From: Paenibacillus sp. V4I3
GTDB taxonomy: Bacteria; Bacillota; Bacilli; Paenibacillales; NBRC-103111
Assembly: GCF_030817215.1 (NCBI RefSeq)
Contig: NZ_JAUSZA010000001.1
Span: forward strand, 3,756,501-3,820,500
Reading direction: 5' to 3'
DNA length: 64,000 nucleotides
Shown: positions 35,773-44,627 of the stretch, one piece after another
Layout of the letters: the number at the start of each line of letters is the position of its first letter
Numbering within the stretch: the first letter of the stretch is position 1
Position numbers and translations under genes: made by a program
The notes under the pieces: generated by a model
Database searches by the model: none
What the model was told of the DNA's origin: nothing
What the model saw: only the letters and a program-made list of their open reading frames with translations

Positions 35773-37434
35773 ATGAGAAAGCTGTTCTCTGGTGAAAGTA
35801 AAGTCTTTTACTTGTACCGGTATATTTCGCTCGCAGGGACTTCGTTAGTGTATGCCATCGAGGATCGTGGCCCCCCATTAGTTATCAAAATTGGCATCAT
35901 ACTGGTGCTATTCATCTTTGCCAAGTGGATTACGGATATGTATACCCAAAGTGGCCAAGCCTCTCGCACAATTAAAATAACCGTAGGCTTGGAAATGACC
36001 GGGATGATGATCCTGCATCTTCTAAGCGGCGGTATGGACAGTCCGTTTCTGTGGTGCGTATTCAATCCCGCCTGGATGGCTGCCAGCTATCTTTCCTCGG
36101 TTTATTGCTGGTTTATGATGCTGAGTTACTTCTTATTCGTCACCGCATTTTCCTACTTTTTTGCCAATGACCAAACGCAAACGCTAGCCACTATTTTGCT
36201 TAATGAAAATCGATTTTACCTGATGTTATTGTTCATGACGCTCTCCATTCAACTATTAGCTGGTGTCAAAAGTAGGCTTGAGATTGCGAACGCTCGAACC
36301 ACGGAGACGATGGAGCATATGAAGTCGCTGTATCAAATCGTGGAAGCAGCCACGCATAGCGAATCAGAGAATTTGAAAATCATTTTTGCTGAGTTTGCTC
36401 TAAAACTGACCAAACTCAAGATGTCCTTCTTCTGGGATGTCAATGGGAATGGCGGACACGATCCCCTTATTACCCAGGGTATCACGCCAGTTGGTGTAGA
36501 AGCTTCCCTGTCTGCAGCTATTGAAATGCATGCGGCCGAACTCAGACAGCTAGATAGTTGTATGGTGATGAGTCTTCCTGAGCATGGTGATTTTCTCGTG
36601 ATTCCTATCAAGTCATCGACTCGATTCTGGGGAGTGATGGGGGTGAAGATTGAGCGCTCCAGCTATGAGGAAGGTAGACATTGGTTCGTCAAACAGTTGT
36701 ATTTTCTTTCTGAGCTTTGCGCCGTCATTTTGGAGAGGCACCAGCTCGAGCGTATCGAGAACCAGCTGATGATTATCGAGGAGCAGAATCGGATTGCCGA
36801 TGAGATGCACGACAGCGTTTCGCAGTACATTTTCGGAATTGTGTATGCCGTCCATTCACTCAGTCGCAAATGGAAAGACATTTCAACAGATCAGATCAAG
36901 GAGCAGCTCCAAATCATCCAAGAGTCATCTGTCGCAGCTTCTCAAGAGCTTCGTTCAACCATTTATAGTCTTAGCTCTAGGAAAAATGGCGGTGCTTTTT
37001 GGATCACTACCGTCAAATCTCATCTAGACAGTTTGTCCAAGCTGCACGCTGTGAAAGTAACCTTAAATGTGACTGGAGATGATCATGGTCTACAGGTCAA
37101 TTATCAAAAGGCTTTGTTCAGAATCATATCGGAAGCAACTGGAAACGCCATTCGTCATGGCCGAAGCAGTCACATTAAGGTAGATCTCAGTATGAAGTCA
37201 GATGAGGTGAAGCTGTCGGTCTTAGATAACGGAAGTGGATTCAGTGTAACAGAACGTCTGTCTGATCCTAAGGTATCCGGGCTTGGCGTAAACAACATGG
37301 AGCTGCTTGTTCATTCTTTTGGCGGAACGATTAACATTCAGAGCACGAAAGGAAAAGGTACACATATTCAAGTGACCCTCCCATCCGGGCATCAGGATAA
37401 AAAGGAACTAAATGAACTTCAAATGATGGGCTAA
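35773..37434 (+). CDS. Sensor histidine kinase, HisKA_3 (NarL/DegS-type)
   Basis: Membrane sensor kinase, 553 residues. ATG 35773 is preferred to ATG 35761, which overlaps the AAAGG site. About five to six membrane segments lie in residues 15-170, followed by a GAF-like region about 190-335 and HisKA_3 with RIADEMHDSVSQYIFG and phospho-acceptor His346. The ATPase domain (about 455-545) has EATGNAIRHG and DNGSGF. The regulator gene follows at once. Its position directly before a large exopolysaccharide cluster suggests that it controls polymer production, but no site proves it. Confidence 0.92.
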   Translation: MRKLFSGESKVFYLYRYISLAGTSLVYAIEDRGPPLVIKIGIILVLFIFAKWITDMYTQSGQASRTIKITVGLEMTGMMILHLLSGGMDSPFLWCVFNPAWMAASYLSSVYCWFMMLSYFLFVTAFSYFFANDQTQTLATILLNENRFYLMLLFMTLSIQLLAGVKSRLEIANARTTETMEHMKSLYQIVEAATHSESENLKIIFAEFALKLTKLKMSFFWDVNGNGGHDPLITQGITPVGVEASLSAAIEMHAAELRQLDSCMVMSLPEHGDFLVIPIKSSTRFWGVMGVKIERSSYEEGRHWFVKQLYFLSELCAVILERHQLERIENQLMIIEEQNRIADEMHDSVSQYIFGIVYAVHSLSRKWKDISTDQIKEQLQIIQESSVAASQELRSTIYSLSSRKNGGAFWITTVKSHLDSLSKLHAVKVTLNVTGDDHGLQVNYQKALFRIISEATGNAIRHGRSSHIKVDLSMKSDEVKLSVLDNGSGFSVTERLSDPKVSGLGVNNMELLVHSFGGTINIQSTKGKGTHIQVTLPSGHQDKKELNELQMMG

Positions 37435-37481
37435 ACAAGGTCATGAAGGCTATTCCCATTCTAACGAAAGCAGGTGGTACT

Positions 37482-38102
37482 GTGAAAGTTGTTATCGTAG
37501 ATGATCATCCGTTGGTGCGAAAAGGGTTGTCAGCTGTGCTAAAGCTTGAAGCTAACATCGAAATTTCTGGCGAATCGGAAACGGTGGAGCACGCGTTGGA
37601 GTTAATCAAGGAAACGAAACCGGATCTGGCTATCGTGGATCTTAAGCTGGGGAATCGTTCTGGACTCGAAGTGGTTGAGATGATTAAAGATTCGCCATGC
37701 CGAAGTATCATTCTGACGTCATCGACCTCGGAGCAGGATGTAAGAAGGGCAGAGGCTGTGGGTGCGGATGGTTATGTACTCAAAGAAGCACTGCCAGAAG
37801 AATTGCTGCTTGCAATTAAATTGATTTTCAAAGGTAAAAAGTATTACGATCCAGGTTTAATGGAAATGTTGTTCAAGAAAGAGGAAGAAGACAGCTTCAG
37901 TAAGCTTACGCCGAAGGAGCGGGAAGTGTTAATTGGTCTTGGAGAGGGTTTGTCCAATCAAGGAATGGCCAAGAAACTGATGGTCACCGAGTTCACAGTC
38001 AAGAAGCACGTTAGCCAAATTCTAAACAAACTATGTGTCAACGATCGTACGCAAGCGGCTTTGTTAGCGCAATCCAAGGGACTAGTCAGCAGTTTTCAGT
38101 AA
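37482..38102 (+). CDS. NarL/FixJ-family response regulator
   Basis: Partner of the preceding kinase, 206 residues. The chosen start is GTG 37482, with AGGTGG four bases upstream, which gives the canonical beginning KVVIVDDHPLVRKG; an in-frame ATG at 37443 would add 13 residues. The receiver domain (1-120) has phospho-acceptor Asp53 (LAIVDLKLG) and Lys in YVLKEA. The LuxR-type helix-turn-helix (about 145-200) reads LTPKEREVLIGLGEGLSNQGMA and VTEFTVKKHVSQILNKL. Likely targets are its own promoter or the exopolysaccharide promoter downstream. Confidence 0.92.
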   Translation: MKVVIVDDHPLVRKGLSAVLKLEANIEISGESETVEHALELIKETKPDLAIVDLKLGNRSGLEVVEMIKDSPCRSIILTSSTSEQDVRRAEAVGADGYVLKEALPEELLLAIKLIFKGKKYYDPGLMEMLFKKEEEDSFSKLTPKEREVLIGLGEGLSNQGMAKKLMVTEFTVKKHVSQILNKLCVNDRTQAALLAQSKGLVSSFQ

Positions 38103-38177
38103 GCCATTTAAGCATTCATGGTCCGAAAGTATACCATTGCTTTATTACATATAGCCATTGGTGGATACACGAAATAG

Positions 38178-38201
38178 ACCCGAAAAATTATAATATCGGG
38201 T
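38178..38201 (+). promoter_or_regulatory. Dyad ACCCGA-N12-TCGGGT in the gap before the exopolysaccharide cluster
   Basis: The 392-bp gap 38103-38494 has no gene. A perfect six-base inverted repeat with a 12-base AT-rich spacer containing TATAAT (near 38189) lies in its first part and could be a regulator site or promoter region. No -35/-10 pair of normal spacing was found elsewhere in the gap. GGGAGGG at 38483 is the ribosome binding site of the next gene. Confidence 0.3.
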
Positions 38202-38494
38202 AATATCATAATTCTGGGAATTCATATAGTATTTGTGTATAACCAACTAACTGACAAAAAGCGGCATTCTTCATTCCTTTTGATCGTAGAGTGCTTCACC
38301 TAGGCTACTAGCTAGCTAACTCTGTCGAAAAGAGATTGTTGAATGCTCTGGCTAAAGGAGTGATTGAATGTCGGTTCGATAGTGGGGGTACAGGCTAATA
38401 AAACGCTTTCATTGCAAATATCATAGCTCAATTTATTGGGAAAAGCAAGACTGTTTTCATCGATTTTTTAACTATTTTTTTTCGGGAGGGTACC

Positions 38495-39238
38495 ATGGAG
38501 AAATCGATCTTGGATTACTTTGTACTCATTCGCAAAAAGCTGTGGATGATTGCGCTGTTCGTTCTTCTCTCGTGTCTGACAACGTTCTATGTCAGCAAGA
38601 CATTCGTCGAGCCTGTTTACAAGGCGAACACACAAGTGCTGGTTAGCAGCACGTTCAAGAGTGAAGAGGCGATAGATCTTAACGATGTGTCGATGAACTT
38701 GAATTTAATTGAGAGCTACAAGGAAATCATGAAGTCAGATCATATCATTCAATTGATGTTGCAGAGTCACCCCGAATTCGGAATGACCCAGAAGCAGCTG
38801 GTGAAGAATCTGAAAGTGAGCTCCACGGATAAAACACAAATTATCAAAATTGAGCTTGAGGATCATAGCTATGAAAAAGCGGTTGTGATTACCAAGACAC
38901 TTGCTGATACGTTCATTAGTGAAGTACCAAGCTTGATGAATATGAATAATGTCAAGATTCTTTCTAGTTCTGATGCTGCTGTGAAGCCATTACCAGTCAA
39001 TTCCAGCGTAGTCATCAATCTTGCTTTGAGCTTCATTTTATCAGCGATGGCAGCCATTGGTGTTTTCTTCTTCTTTGAAAATATGAATGATACCATTCGT
39101 TCTGAAAAAGAAGCCGAGCATATCGTTGGACTGCCGGTACTTTCTTCCATCGGAACGATTAAAAAGGGTAAAGCATCTAAACCTTCGCGTGCACGAAGCA
39201 GAGAGGTAGGGGAAAAGGCATATGTCGCAGCTAAGTAA
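38495..39238 (+). CDS. Polysaccharide chain-length regulator / kinase activator (Wzz, CapA/YveK-like)
   Basis: Membrane copolymerase that sets polymer length and activates the tyrosine-kinase-type ATPase encoded next. It has 247 residues, with membrane helices at about 13-32 (KLWMIALFVLLSCLTTFYV) and about 172-192 (VVINLALSFILSAMAAIGVFFF). An extracellular coiled domain lies between, opening with YKANTQVLVSSTFKS. After the second helix comes the family tail RSEKEAEHIVGLPVLSSIG, which binds the kinase. It is the first gene of the cluster and overlaps the kinase gene by 17 bp. Confidence 0.9.
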   Translation: MEKSILDYFVLIRKKLWMIALFVLLSCLTTFYVSKTFVEPVYKANTQVLVSSTFKSEEAIDLNDVSMNLNLIESYKEIMKSDHIIQLMLQSHPEFGMTQKQLVKNLKVSSTDKTQIIKIELEDHSYEKAVVITKTLADTFISEVPSLMNMNNVKILSSSDAAVKPLPVNSSVVINLALSFILSAMAAIGVFFFFENMNDTIRSEKEAEHIVGLPVLSSIGTIKKGKASKPSRARSREVGEKAYVAAK

Positions 39239-39857
39239 TGTTCTTGTGGCTGAACTGGATCCGATTTCGTCGGTCTCCGAAGCTTATCGTTCCTTGCGGA
39301 CAGCGGTACGCTATAAAAAGGTTGTACCAGCAGGTCAAGGAATGGTGCTCATGGTTGCATCTCCCAAGGCGCAAGAAGGCAAGACGACGACCCTTGCTAA
39401 TCTGGCTATTACCTATGCTCAGGAAGGCAAGTCTGTCGTGATCCTTGATTGTAATTTACGGCAACCAGCCCTGCATGAGATGTTTGGTGCCAAGAATTCG
39501 AAAGGCCTGATCCACTTTTTAAATAAGGGGATAACCGCCCAAGAAGTCATTACACCGACAGGAATTATCGGGCTTGATCTGATCGCTAGCGGTGGTCAAC
39601 CGCTGAATCCATCCGAGCTGTTAGGCTCCGCCCAAATGAATGCCTTGATGAACGGGCTCAGGCAGCGATATGAAGTCATTCTCATCGATTCGCCATCAAC
39701 ACTTGACTATACAGATGCTTGTTTACTTTCTGAGTATTGTGATGGCGTGATGCTAGTTGCCAAAAATGGCAAGACAAAGCGAGATTGGGCTAAGCAAGCA
39801 AGAACACAGTTAGAGCAGTCTGGAGCCAGAATGCTTGGCATTGTTTTCAACCAATAA
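39222..39857 (+). CDS. CpsD/CapB-family tyrosine-protein-kinase-like ATPase
   Basis: BY-kinase-type ATPase that works with the chain-length regulator, 211 residues. SEAYRSLRTAVRY near 19 is the usual Wzz-contact helix. Walker A is ASPKAQEGKTTT, Walker A' VVILDCNLRQP (the family normally has DADLRRP) and Walker B VILIDSPS. The protein ends at GIVFNQ without the C-terminal cluster of tyrosines that normally carries autophosphorylation, so it may be regulated differently. No CpsB/YwqE-type phosphatase gene is present in the cluster. Confidence 0.88.
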   Translation: MSQLSNVLVAELDPISSVSEAYRSLRTAVRYKKVVPAGQGMVLMVASPKAQEGKTTTLANLAITYAQEGKSVVILDCNLRQPALHEMFGAKNSKGLIHFLNKGITAQEVITPTGIIGLDLIASGGQPLNPSELLGSAQMNALMNGLRQRYEVILIDSPSTLDYTDACLLSEYCDGVMLVAKNGKTKRDWAKQARTQLEQSGARMLGIVFNQ

Positions 39858-39907
39858 TTGAATAATTGAAGGCTAGACTTTCCATAATCGATAGGAGGAT
39901 GAGAGAG

Positions 39908-40846
39908 ATGAAAAAGGTGAAAAAAGCAATTATTCCGGCTGCGGGATTAGGAACGAGATTCCTGCCTGCTACGAAAGCGATGCCCAAAGAGATGCTCCCA
40001 ATCATCAACAAACCGACTATTCAATACATCGTGGAAGAAGCCATCGAATCCGGAATCGAAGATATTATTATTGTTACCGGTAAAGGGAAGAGGGCAATCG
40101 AAGATCACTTCGATAATGCTTTCGAGCTAGAAAGCAAGCTGCTGGAAACAGGGAAGCTGGAGCTTCTCAAGGAAGTTCAGCGTTCATCCAAGGTAGAGAT
40201 TCATTACATTCGTCAAAAAGAACCCAAAGGTCTTGGGCATGCGGTCTGGTGTGCAAGAAGGTTCATTGGGAATGAACCATTCGCTGTGCTGCTGGGCGAT
40301 GATATTGTCACAGGGAAGGTGCCCTGCCTAAAACAACTCATTCAGCAATATGAATTATCAGAAAATTCAGTTATTGGCGTACAAACCGTACCGCCAGAGC
40401 TTACCAATCGTTATGGCGTCATTGATCCAGGTGAGCAAAATAACCGCCTGTATCAAGTGAAAGACTTGGTTGAGAAACCAAAATTAGGCACAGCCCCTTC
40501 CAATCTTGCCATTATGGGTAGATATGTGTTCTCCCCTAAAATCTTTGAATTTTTGGAGCTTCAGGAGAAAGGCGCTGGCGGAGAAATTCAGCTAACAGAC
40601 GCGATTCAGAAGCTTAATCAAATAGAACGAGTGCTAGCGTATCATTTTGACGGTATCCGTTATGATGTGGGTGAACGTCTCGGTTACATTCTCACGACAA
40701 TGGCGTTCGCCTTGGAGAGTAAAGATCTTCGGCCCGATGTACTTGAAGCGATGGCTGCCATCCTTATCAAGGAGCAATATGAACCAATTCTAGAGCATCT
40801 GGGAGGTGGAGACCATGAGCTTGCGCGAACTGCAGGAGGATTATGA
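39908..40846 (+). CDS. galU: UTP-glucose-1-phosphate uridylyltransferase
   Basis: Makes UDP-glucose for the polymer. It has 312 residues; ATG 39908 has GGAGG nine bases upstream, while 14 earlier open codons lack a site. The N-terminus [20 protein letters not shown] and [19 protein letters not shown] are the classic nucleotide-binding signature. VLLGDDIV near 130 holds the metal Asp, LVEKP near 200 the sugar site, and [18 protein letters not shown] closes the fold. With the UDP-glucose dehydrogenase at 51801 it supplies UDP-glucuronate. The last 32 bases overlap the sugar transferase gene. Confidence 0.96.
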   Translation: MKKVKKAIIPAAGLGTRFLPATKAMPKEMLPIINKPTIQYIVEEAIESGIEDIIIVTGKGKRAIEDHFDNAFELESKLLETGKLELLKEVQRSSKVEIHYIRQKEPKGLGHAVWCARRFIGNEPFAVLLGDDIVTGKVPCLKQLIQQYELSENSVIGVQTVPPELTNRYGVIDPGEQNNRLYQVKDLVEKPKLGTAPSNLAIMGRYVFSPKIFEFLELQEKGAGGEIQLTDAIQKLNQIERVLAYHFDGIRYDVGERLGYILTTMAFALESKDLRPDVLEAMAAILIKEQYEPILEHLGGGDHELARTAGGL

Positions 40847-41531
40847 GTACCTGGGACCTCAGAAAATTTCCCAGAAGAGCTACTACACGGCTGCTACTCC
40901 TAGACCGCAAGAAGGGAAAAGCGCTGCTTCCTATTTGTTTGTAAAACGGATGCTCGATATTATGCTATCCCTCATGGGCATTCTCTTCCTGACACCGTTA
41001 TTTATCGTCATTGCTATCTGGATTAAGGTGGAAGATCCTAAAGGCTCCGTTTTCTTCAAACAAAATCGAGTAGGTAAAGACGAAAACCTGTTTCCGATGT
41101 ATAAGTTTCGCTCGATGGTGTCCAATGCGGAAGAGCTGAAGCAGCAGTTAATGAGTCAGAATGAAGTTGAAGGCGCAATGTTTAAAATGAAGAATGATCC
41201 TCGCGTTACACGCGTCGGACGATTACTTCGCAAAACAAGTATAGATGAGTTGCCACAATTGTGGAACGTACTCGTCGGTGATATGAGCTTGGTCGGACCA
41301 AGACCGGCTTTGCCGAATGAAGTTAGCGAGTATACACCATACGAGAAGAAGCGTTTGGCCGTTACACCTGGTTGCACGGGTTTATGGCAAGTAAGCGGAC
41401 GAAGTAATTTAAGCTTCGGGCAAATGGTTGAACTCGATTTGACTTACATCAGAGAACGAAGCATTTTTTATGATTTGAAAATCATCTTGAAAACAGTTTC
41501 GGTCCTTCTTGGCTCCAAAGATGCCTTTTAG
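40815..41531 (+). CDS. Initiating sugar transferase (undecaprenyl-phosphate sugar phosphotransferase)
   Basis: Transfers the first sugar phosphate to undecaprenyl phosphate at the membrane (bacterial sugar transferase family, WcaJ/EpsL-like short form), 238 residues. ATG 40815 lies behind GGGAGGTGGAG. A single N-terminal hairpin helix sits at about 45-68 ([19 protein letters not shown]). The catalytic domain shows the typical [38 protein letters not shown] and [10 protein letters not shown], and ends with [17 protein letters not shown]. The start lies inside the end of galU. Confidence 0.94.
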   Translation: MSLRELQEDYEYLGPQKISQKSYYTAATPRPQEGKSAASYLFVKRMLDIMLSLMGILFLTPLFIVIAIWIKVEDPKGSVFFKQNRVGKDENLFPMYKFRSMVSNAEELKQQLMSQNEVEGAMFKMKNDPRVTRVGRLLRKTSIDELPQLWNVLVGDMSLVGPRPALPNEVSEYTPYEKKRLAVTPGCTGLWQVSGRSNLSFGQMVELDLTYIRERSIFYDLKIILKTVSVLLGSKDAF

Positions 41532-41560
41532 AGAACAGAAGGGAAAGGAGTAACACCATC

Positions 41561-42493
41561 GTGCTTATTCAGCCAAAACCAAGGGTATCCATTGTCATCT
41601 GTACCTATAATCGTGCGGATTTGCTTCAAATCACTTTGAACTCGTTACCTGCTTTAAAGGCTATAGACAAAGCTGAGATTCTCATTGTGGATAACAATTC
41701 CACTGATCATACGCGCGAGATCTCACAATCGTTTATTCAGCGTCAAGCAGGGGGGACGGACATTCATTATCTATTTGAACAAACCCAAGGGCTTTCGGCT
41801 GCGCGAAATAGAGGTATTCAAGAAGCTAAGGGTGATATTGTTGCCTTTCTCGATGATGATGCAGTTCCTTGCATGGAATGGATTCGCACCATCATAGACA
41901 CCTTGGATAGTCGGCAGGATGTCTATGCGATGGGAGGTGTGATTCGACCTCGTTTCGAAAGTGAACGGCCGAAATGGTTGATCGAAGCACTAGAGCTGCC
42001 TTATACGATTGTTGATATGGGAGCAACTGTGCACGAGTATCCGATGAACAGGCATCCATTTGGCGCGAATATGGCGATTCGCAAATCCTTTCATGACAAA
42101 TATTTGTTCCCAACCGACCTAGGTAGGAAGGGAACACTGCTATTGTCTGGTGAGGAATCCTGGATATTTGAACAGATGAAGAAAGAAGGGAAGGCTATTC
42201 TTTATCAGCCTTCCATGGTGGTTGATCACTTCATCCCGGATAGCCGCTTGTCGAAAGATTGGATCAAACAGCGTTATTATTATCAAGGTGTTACGAATGG
42301 CTCGATGCATAAGAGTTATATCAGCAAGCTTGTTCTTCTAGGTAAGGTTGCCAGCAAGGTGCTCTACATTGCCGTAGATGCCTTGTTCGCGCGTACCGAA
42401 GGAAGAAAACTGCTGATTACATGCCGATTGCAAAGCATAAGAGGCACGCTAGACACGCTCAGTAGACGTGGAAAAATGCGCTTAACAGGGTGA
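41561..42493 (+). CDS. Glycosyltransferase family 2
   Basis: Inverting GT-A glycosyltransferase that adds a sugar to the lipid-linked repeat, 310 residues. GTG start with AAGGAG ten bases upstream. VSIVICTYNRADLLQITLNSL is the nucleotide-sugar entry, SAARNRGIQEAKGDIVAFLDDDAVP contains the metal DxD (DDD near 95), and SGEESWIFEQMKKEGKAILY near 195 holds the ED-like general base. The C-terminal part is basic. The sugar specificity is unknown. It ends by overlapping the start region of the next membrane protein. Confidence 0.9.
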   Translation: MLIQPKPRVSIVICTYNRADLLQITLNSLPALKAIDKAEILIVDNNSTDHTREISQSFIQRQAGGTDIHYLFEQTQGLSAARNRGIQEAKGDIVAFLDDDAVPCMEWIRTIIDTLDSRQDVYAMGGVIRPRFESERPKWLIEALELPYTIVDMGATVHEYPMNRHPFGANMAIRKSFHDKYLFPTDLGRKGTLLLSGEESWIFEQMKKEGKAILYQPSMVVDHFIPDSRLSKDWIKQRYYYQGVTNGSMHKSYISKLVLLGKVASKVLYIAVDALFARTEGRKLLITCRLQSIRGTLDTLSRRGKMRLTG

Positions 42494-42501
42494 GGATACT
42501 G

Positions 42502-43842
42502 ATGACGACGGATCTTCCAATTCAGCTCAAAAAACCGATGTATTATGGTGCGGTCTATGTACTTCTTGCAGTATTGCTGGGCGTAGCGGCTGCTTATCAG
42601 CCTCTGTTCAGTATCTTGGGGCTGGGCGTGCTTTTCTCATTCGTGTATGCCATCTACCAGCCGGAGAAAATGAGTTATCTAGTCCTTTTATCGACCGCCA
42701 TATCGATTAACTACATCGTCGAAGCGAATGTACCTGGATTAGAGATTATTTCTCTTTATAAACTTGGGATTTTAATACTGTTAGTTCCCTGTATGCTGCA
42801 AAACGGACTTCGATTGAAGTTCATCTATCCCATAGCAGCTATCGCCAGCATGTTATTCCTTACCATCTTCTTCTCGGATTGGCATCCAAGGCTGACGTTA
42901 TCACTCACCTTGAAAGCATTTATCGGACTGACGCTTCCCTTCTTTTTTCTCATGATCAAATGGAATAAAGGGACTGCGCAAAGGCACATCCGGATTATTT
43001 GTCTGCTGCCATTGGTAAGTATTGGAACTGGGGCGCTGCTTCAATTGGCTCATCTGTATTCGTTTCTCAATGTGGAGTTCACGGGAGCGGTTCGGGTACA
43101 AGGGGCGAATATCGCACCCCACTTGGCGATGCTAGCTTTTCTAGGCATTACCGTTGCCTTAATAGAGACCAAACGCAATCCACTGCAAGCCAGGTTTTAT
43201 TATTGTACACTGGCTGCTAACTTTGCGATTCTGATCGCTACGGGAACTAGAGGGCCTATCCTCGCCATGCTGGCCATGGCTGCTTACTATTTCTTCGATA
43301 TGGTTAAGCAGTATATCAAAGGGAAGCTAATCTTAATTATCCCGCTGCTTTGTTCCTTGGCCTTGATCGGTGGAGCCGTCTATGTGCAGTGGGACAATAT
43401 GACAAAGCGTTCGTTCGAACGCCAGACAGGTACAGGTATTGACTTGTCAGGTAGAACCGAAGCATGGAGCTACTTCTTGAAAGGGGTAAAAGATTCGCCT
43501 CTGACAGGTAGAGGGCTAGGTGCGGTTACCGTTGCGAATGACGGAAGTTTATATGAAGGTTTTGTGGTTCCCCATAACGAGTACATCCGTTTTTATTACG
43601 ATGCTGGTTATATCGGATGCAGCCTGTTGTTTCTATCGTTACTAATCTTATTTGGAATGATCTATCGAGTAATCCCGCAGAGAATTAAGATTTATTACGT
43701 GGCGTTCATCCTGGCGTTCTTTCTATATTCCTTGTCGGATAACACCTTATCGACTGTTCAATTCATCATTCCTTTTTGCTGGTATTTGAATAGCTTGTAT
43801 ATCCTGTCAACGACAAATTCGAAAAAAGAAGAAGTGATCTGA
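42502..43842 (+). CDS. O-antigen ligase/polymerase-like membrane protein (first copy)
   Basis: Polytopic membrane protein, 446 residues with about ten hydrophobic segments, of the Wzy/WaaL-like O-antigen ligase family. ATG 42502 lies behind AGGGTGAGGA; an in-frame GTG at 42490 is also possible. The conserved large loop lies at about 300-355, with DLSGRTEAWSYFLKGVKDSPLTGRGLG, matching the RxxxW and GxG features of the family, and then VPHNEYIRFYYDAGYIGC, with the usual His. It likely polymerises the repeat units. A second, different protein of the same superfamily is encoded at 44620. Confidence 0.85.
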   Translation: MTTDLPIQLKKPMYYGAVYVLLAVLLGVAAAYQPLFSILGLGVLFSFVYAIYQPEKMSYLVLLSTAISINYIVEANVPGLEIISLYKLGILILLVPCMLQNGLRLKFIYPIAAIASMLFLTIFFSDWHPRLTLSLTLKAFIGLTLPFFFLMIKWNKGTAQRHIRIICLLPLVSIGTGALLQLAHLYSFLNVEFTGAVRVQGANIAPHLAMLAFLGITVALIETKRNPLQARFYYCTLAANFAILIATGTRGPILAMLAMAAYYFFDMVKQYIKGKLILIIPLLCSLALIGGAVYVQWDNMTKRSFERQTGTGIDLSGRTEAWSYFLKGVKDSPLTGRGLGAVTVANDGSLYEGFVVPHNEYIRFYYDAGYIGCSLLFLSLLILFGMIYRVIPQRIKIYYVAFILAFFLYSLSDNTLSTVQFIIPFCWYLNSLYILSTTNSKKEEVI

Positions 43843-44627
43843 TGAGTAGAGTGACTATGTTCGATGTTAATTTTGATAATTATGATTTTCTGGACTTGCT
43901 TGCCTATATGGATGAGGTCATACGTCAGAAAAGTCATTCTTACATTTTGACCTGTAATGTCGATCATTTAATCAAGCTCAGAAAGGATGCTGAGTTTCAG
44001 AAGGTGTATTCGGGTGCAGGTGCCATTGTTGCGGACGGTATGCCGATCATATGGGCATCGAGGATGCTCCGTAAACCGCTCAAGCAGAAGGTATCCGGAT
44101 CCGACTTGTTCACAAAGTTAGGTGAAGCTTTCGCAAGCAGGCAATACAAGCTTTTTTTCTTAGGATCAGCTGTCGGTATTCCGGAGCAAGCGGTAAAGAA
44201 TCTGAAACTCGTATTTCCAAATCTGAATATCGTTGGCTGTTATTCACCCTCCTATGGTTTCGAGAAGAAAAAAGAGGAGAATGAGCAAATTGTTCAGATG
44301 CTGATTGATACACAGCCTGACATTGTGTTTGTTGGCGTTGGCGCTCCGAAACAGGAGAAGTGGATTTACCAGAACTATCTTCAATATAAAGTCCCGATCT
44401 CTATTGGCGTTGGCGCAACGTTTGATTTCATTTCGGGCACAGTGAAGAGAGCTCCGAACATTATGCAGAAAACAGGTTTCGAATGGTTCTGGCGTCTTGC
44501 CCAAGAACCGCGAAGGTTATGGAAGCGTTACTTGGTTCACGATGCTATGTTTGCTGTCTTGCTATGGCGGGAAGTTGTTAAGCAATTCAAGATGAAACGG
44601 GAGGGGACGGGAATCAACAGTGGATGA
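43842..44627 (+). CDS. WecG/TagA/CpsF-family glycosyltransferase
   Basis: Membrane-associated glycosyltransferase (GT26), 261 residues. Family landmarks are SYILTCNVDHLIKLRKD near 30, IVADGMPIIWASRML near 61 with catalytic-type Asp, LFFLGSAVGIPEQA near 100, and VGVGAPKQEKWIYQN and ISIGVGATFDFISGTVKRAP near 165-200. The C-terminal GFEWFWRLAQEPRRLWKRYL is the usual membrane-binding tail. ATG 43842 shares one base with the preceding stop, so expression is coupled. It adds ManNAc-, Man- or Glc-type residues in other systems. Confidence 0.93.
   Translation: MSRVTMFDVNFDNYDFLDLLAYMDEVIRQKSHSYILTCNVDHLIKLRKDAEFQKVYSGAGAIVADGMPIIWASRMLRKPLKQKVSGSDLFTKLGEAFASRQYKLFFLGSAVGIPEQAVKNLKLVFPNLNIVGCYSPSYGFEKKKEENEQIVQMLIDTQPDIVFVGVGAPKQEKWIYQNYLQYKVPISIGVGATFDFISGTVKRAPNIMQKTGFEWFWRLAQEPRRLWKRYLVHDAMFAVLLWREVVKQFKMKREGTGINSG

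Noticed and set aside
39238..39441. Open frames overlapping known genes on either strand, for example within the kinase, flippase and glycosidase genes
   Set aside because: Each is contained in a larger gene with clear family motifs and none has its own translation signals.
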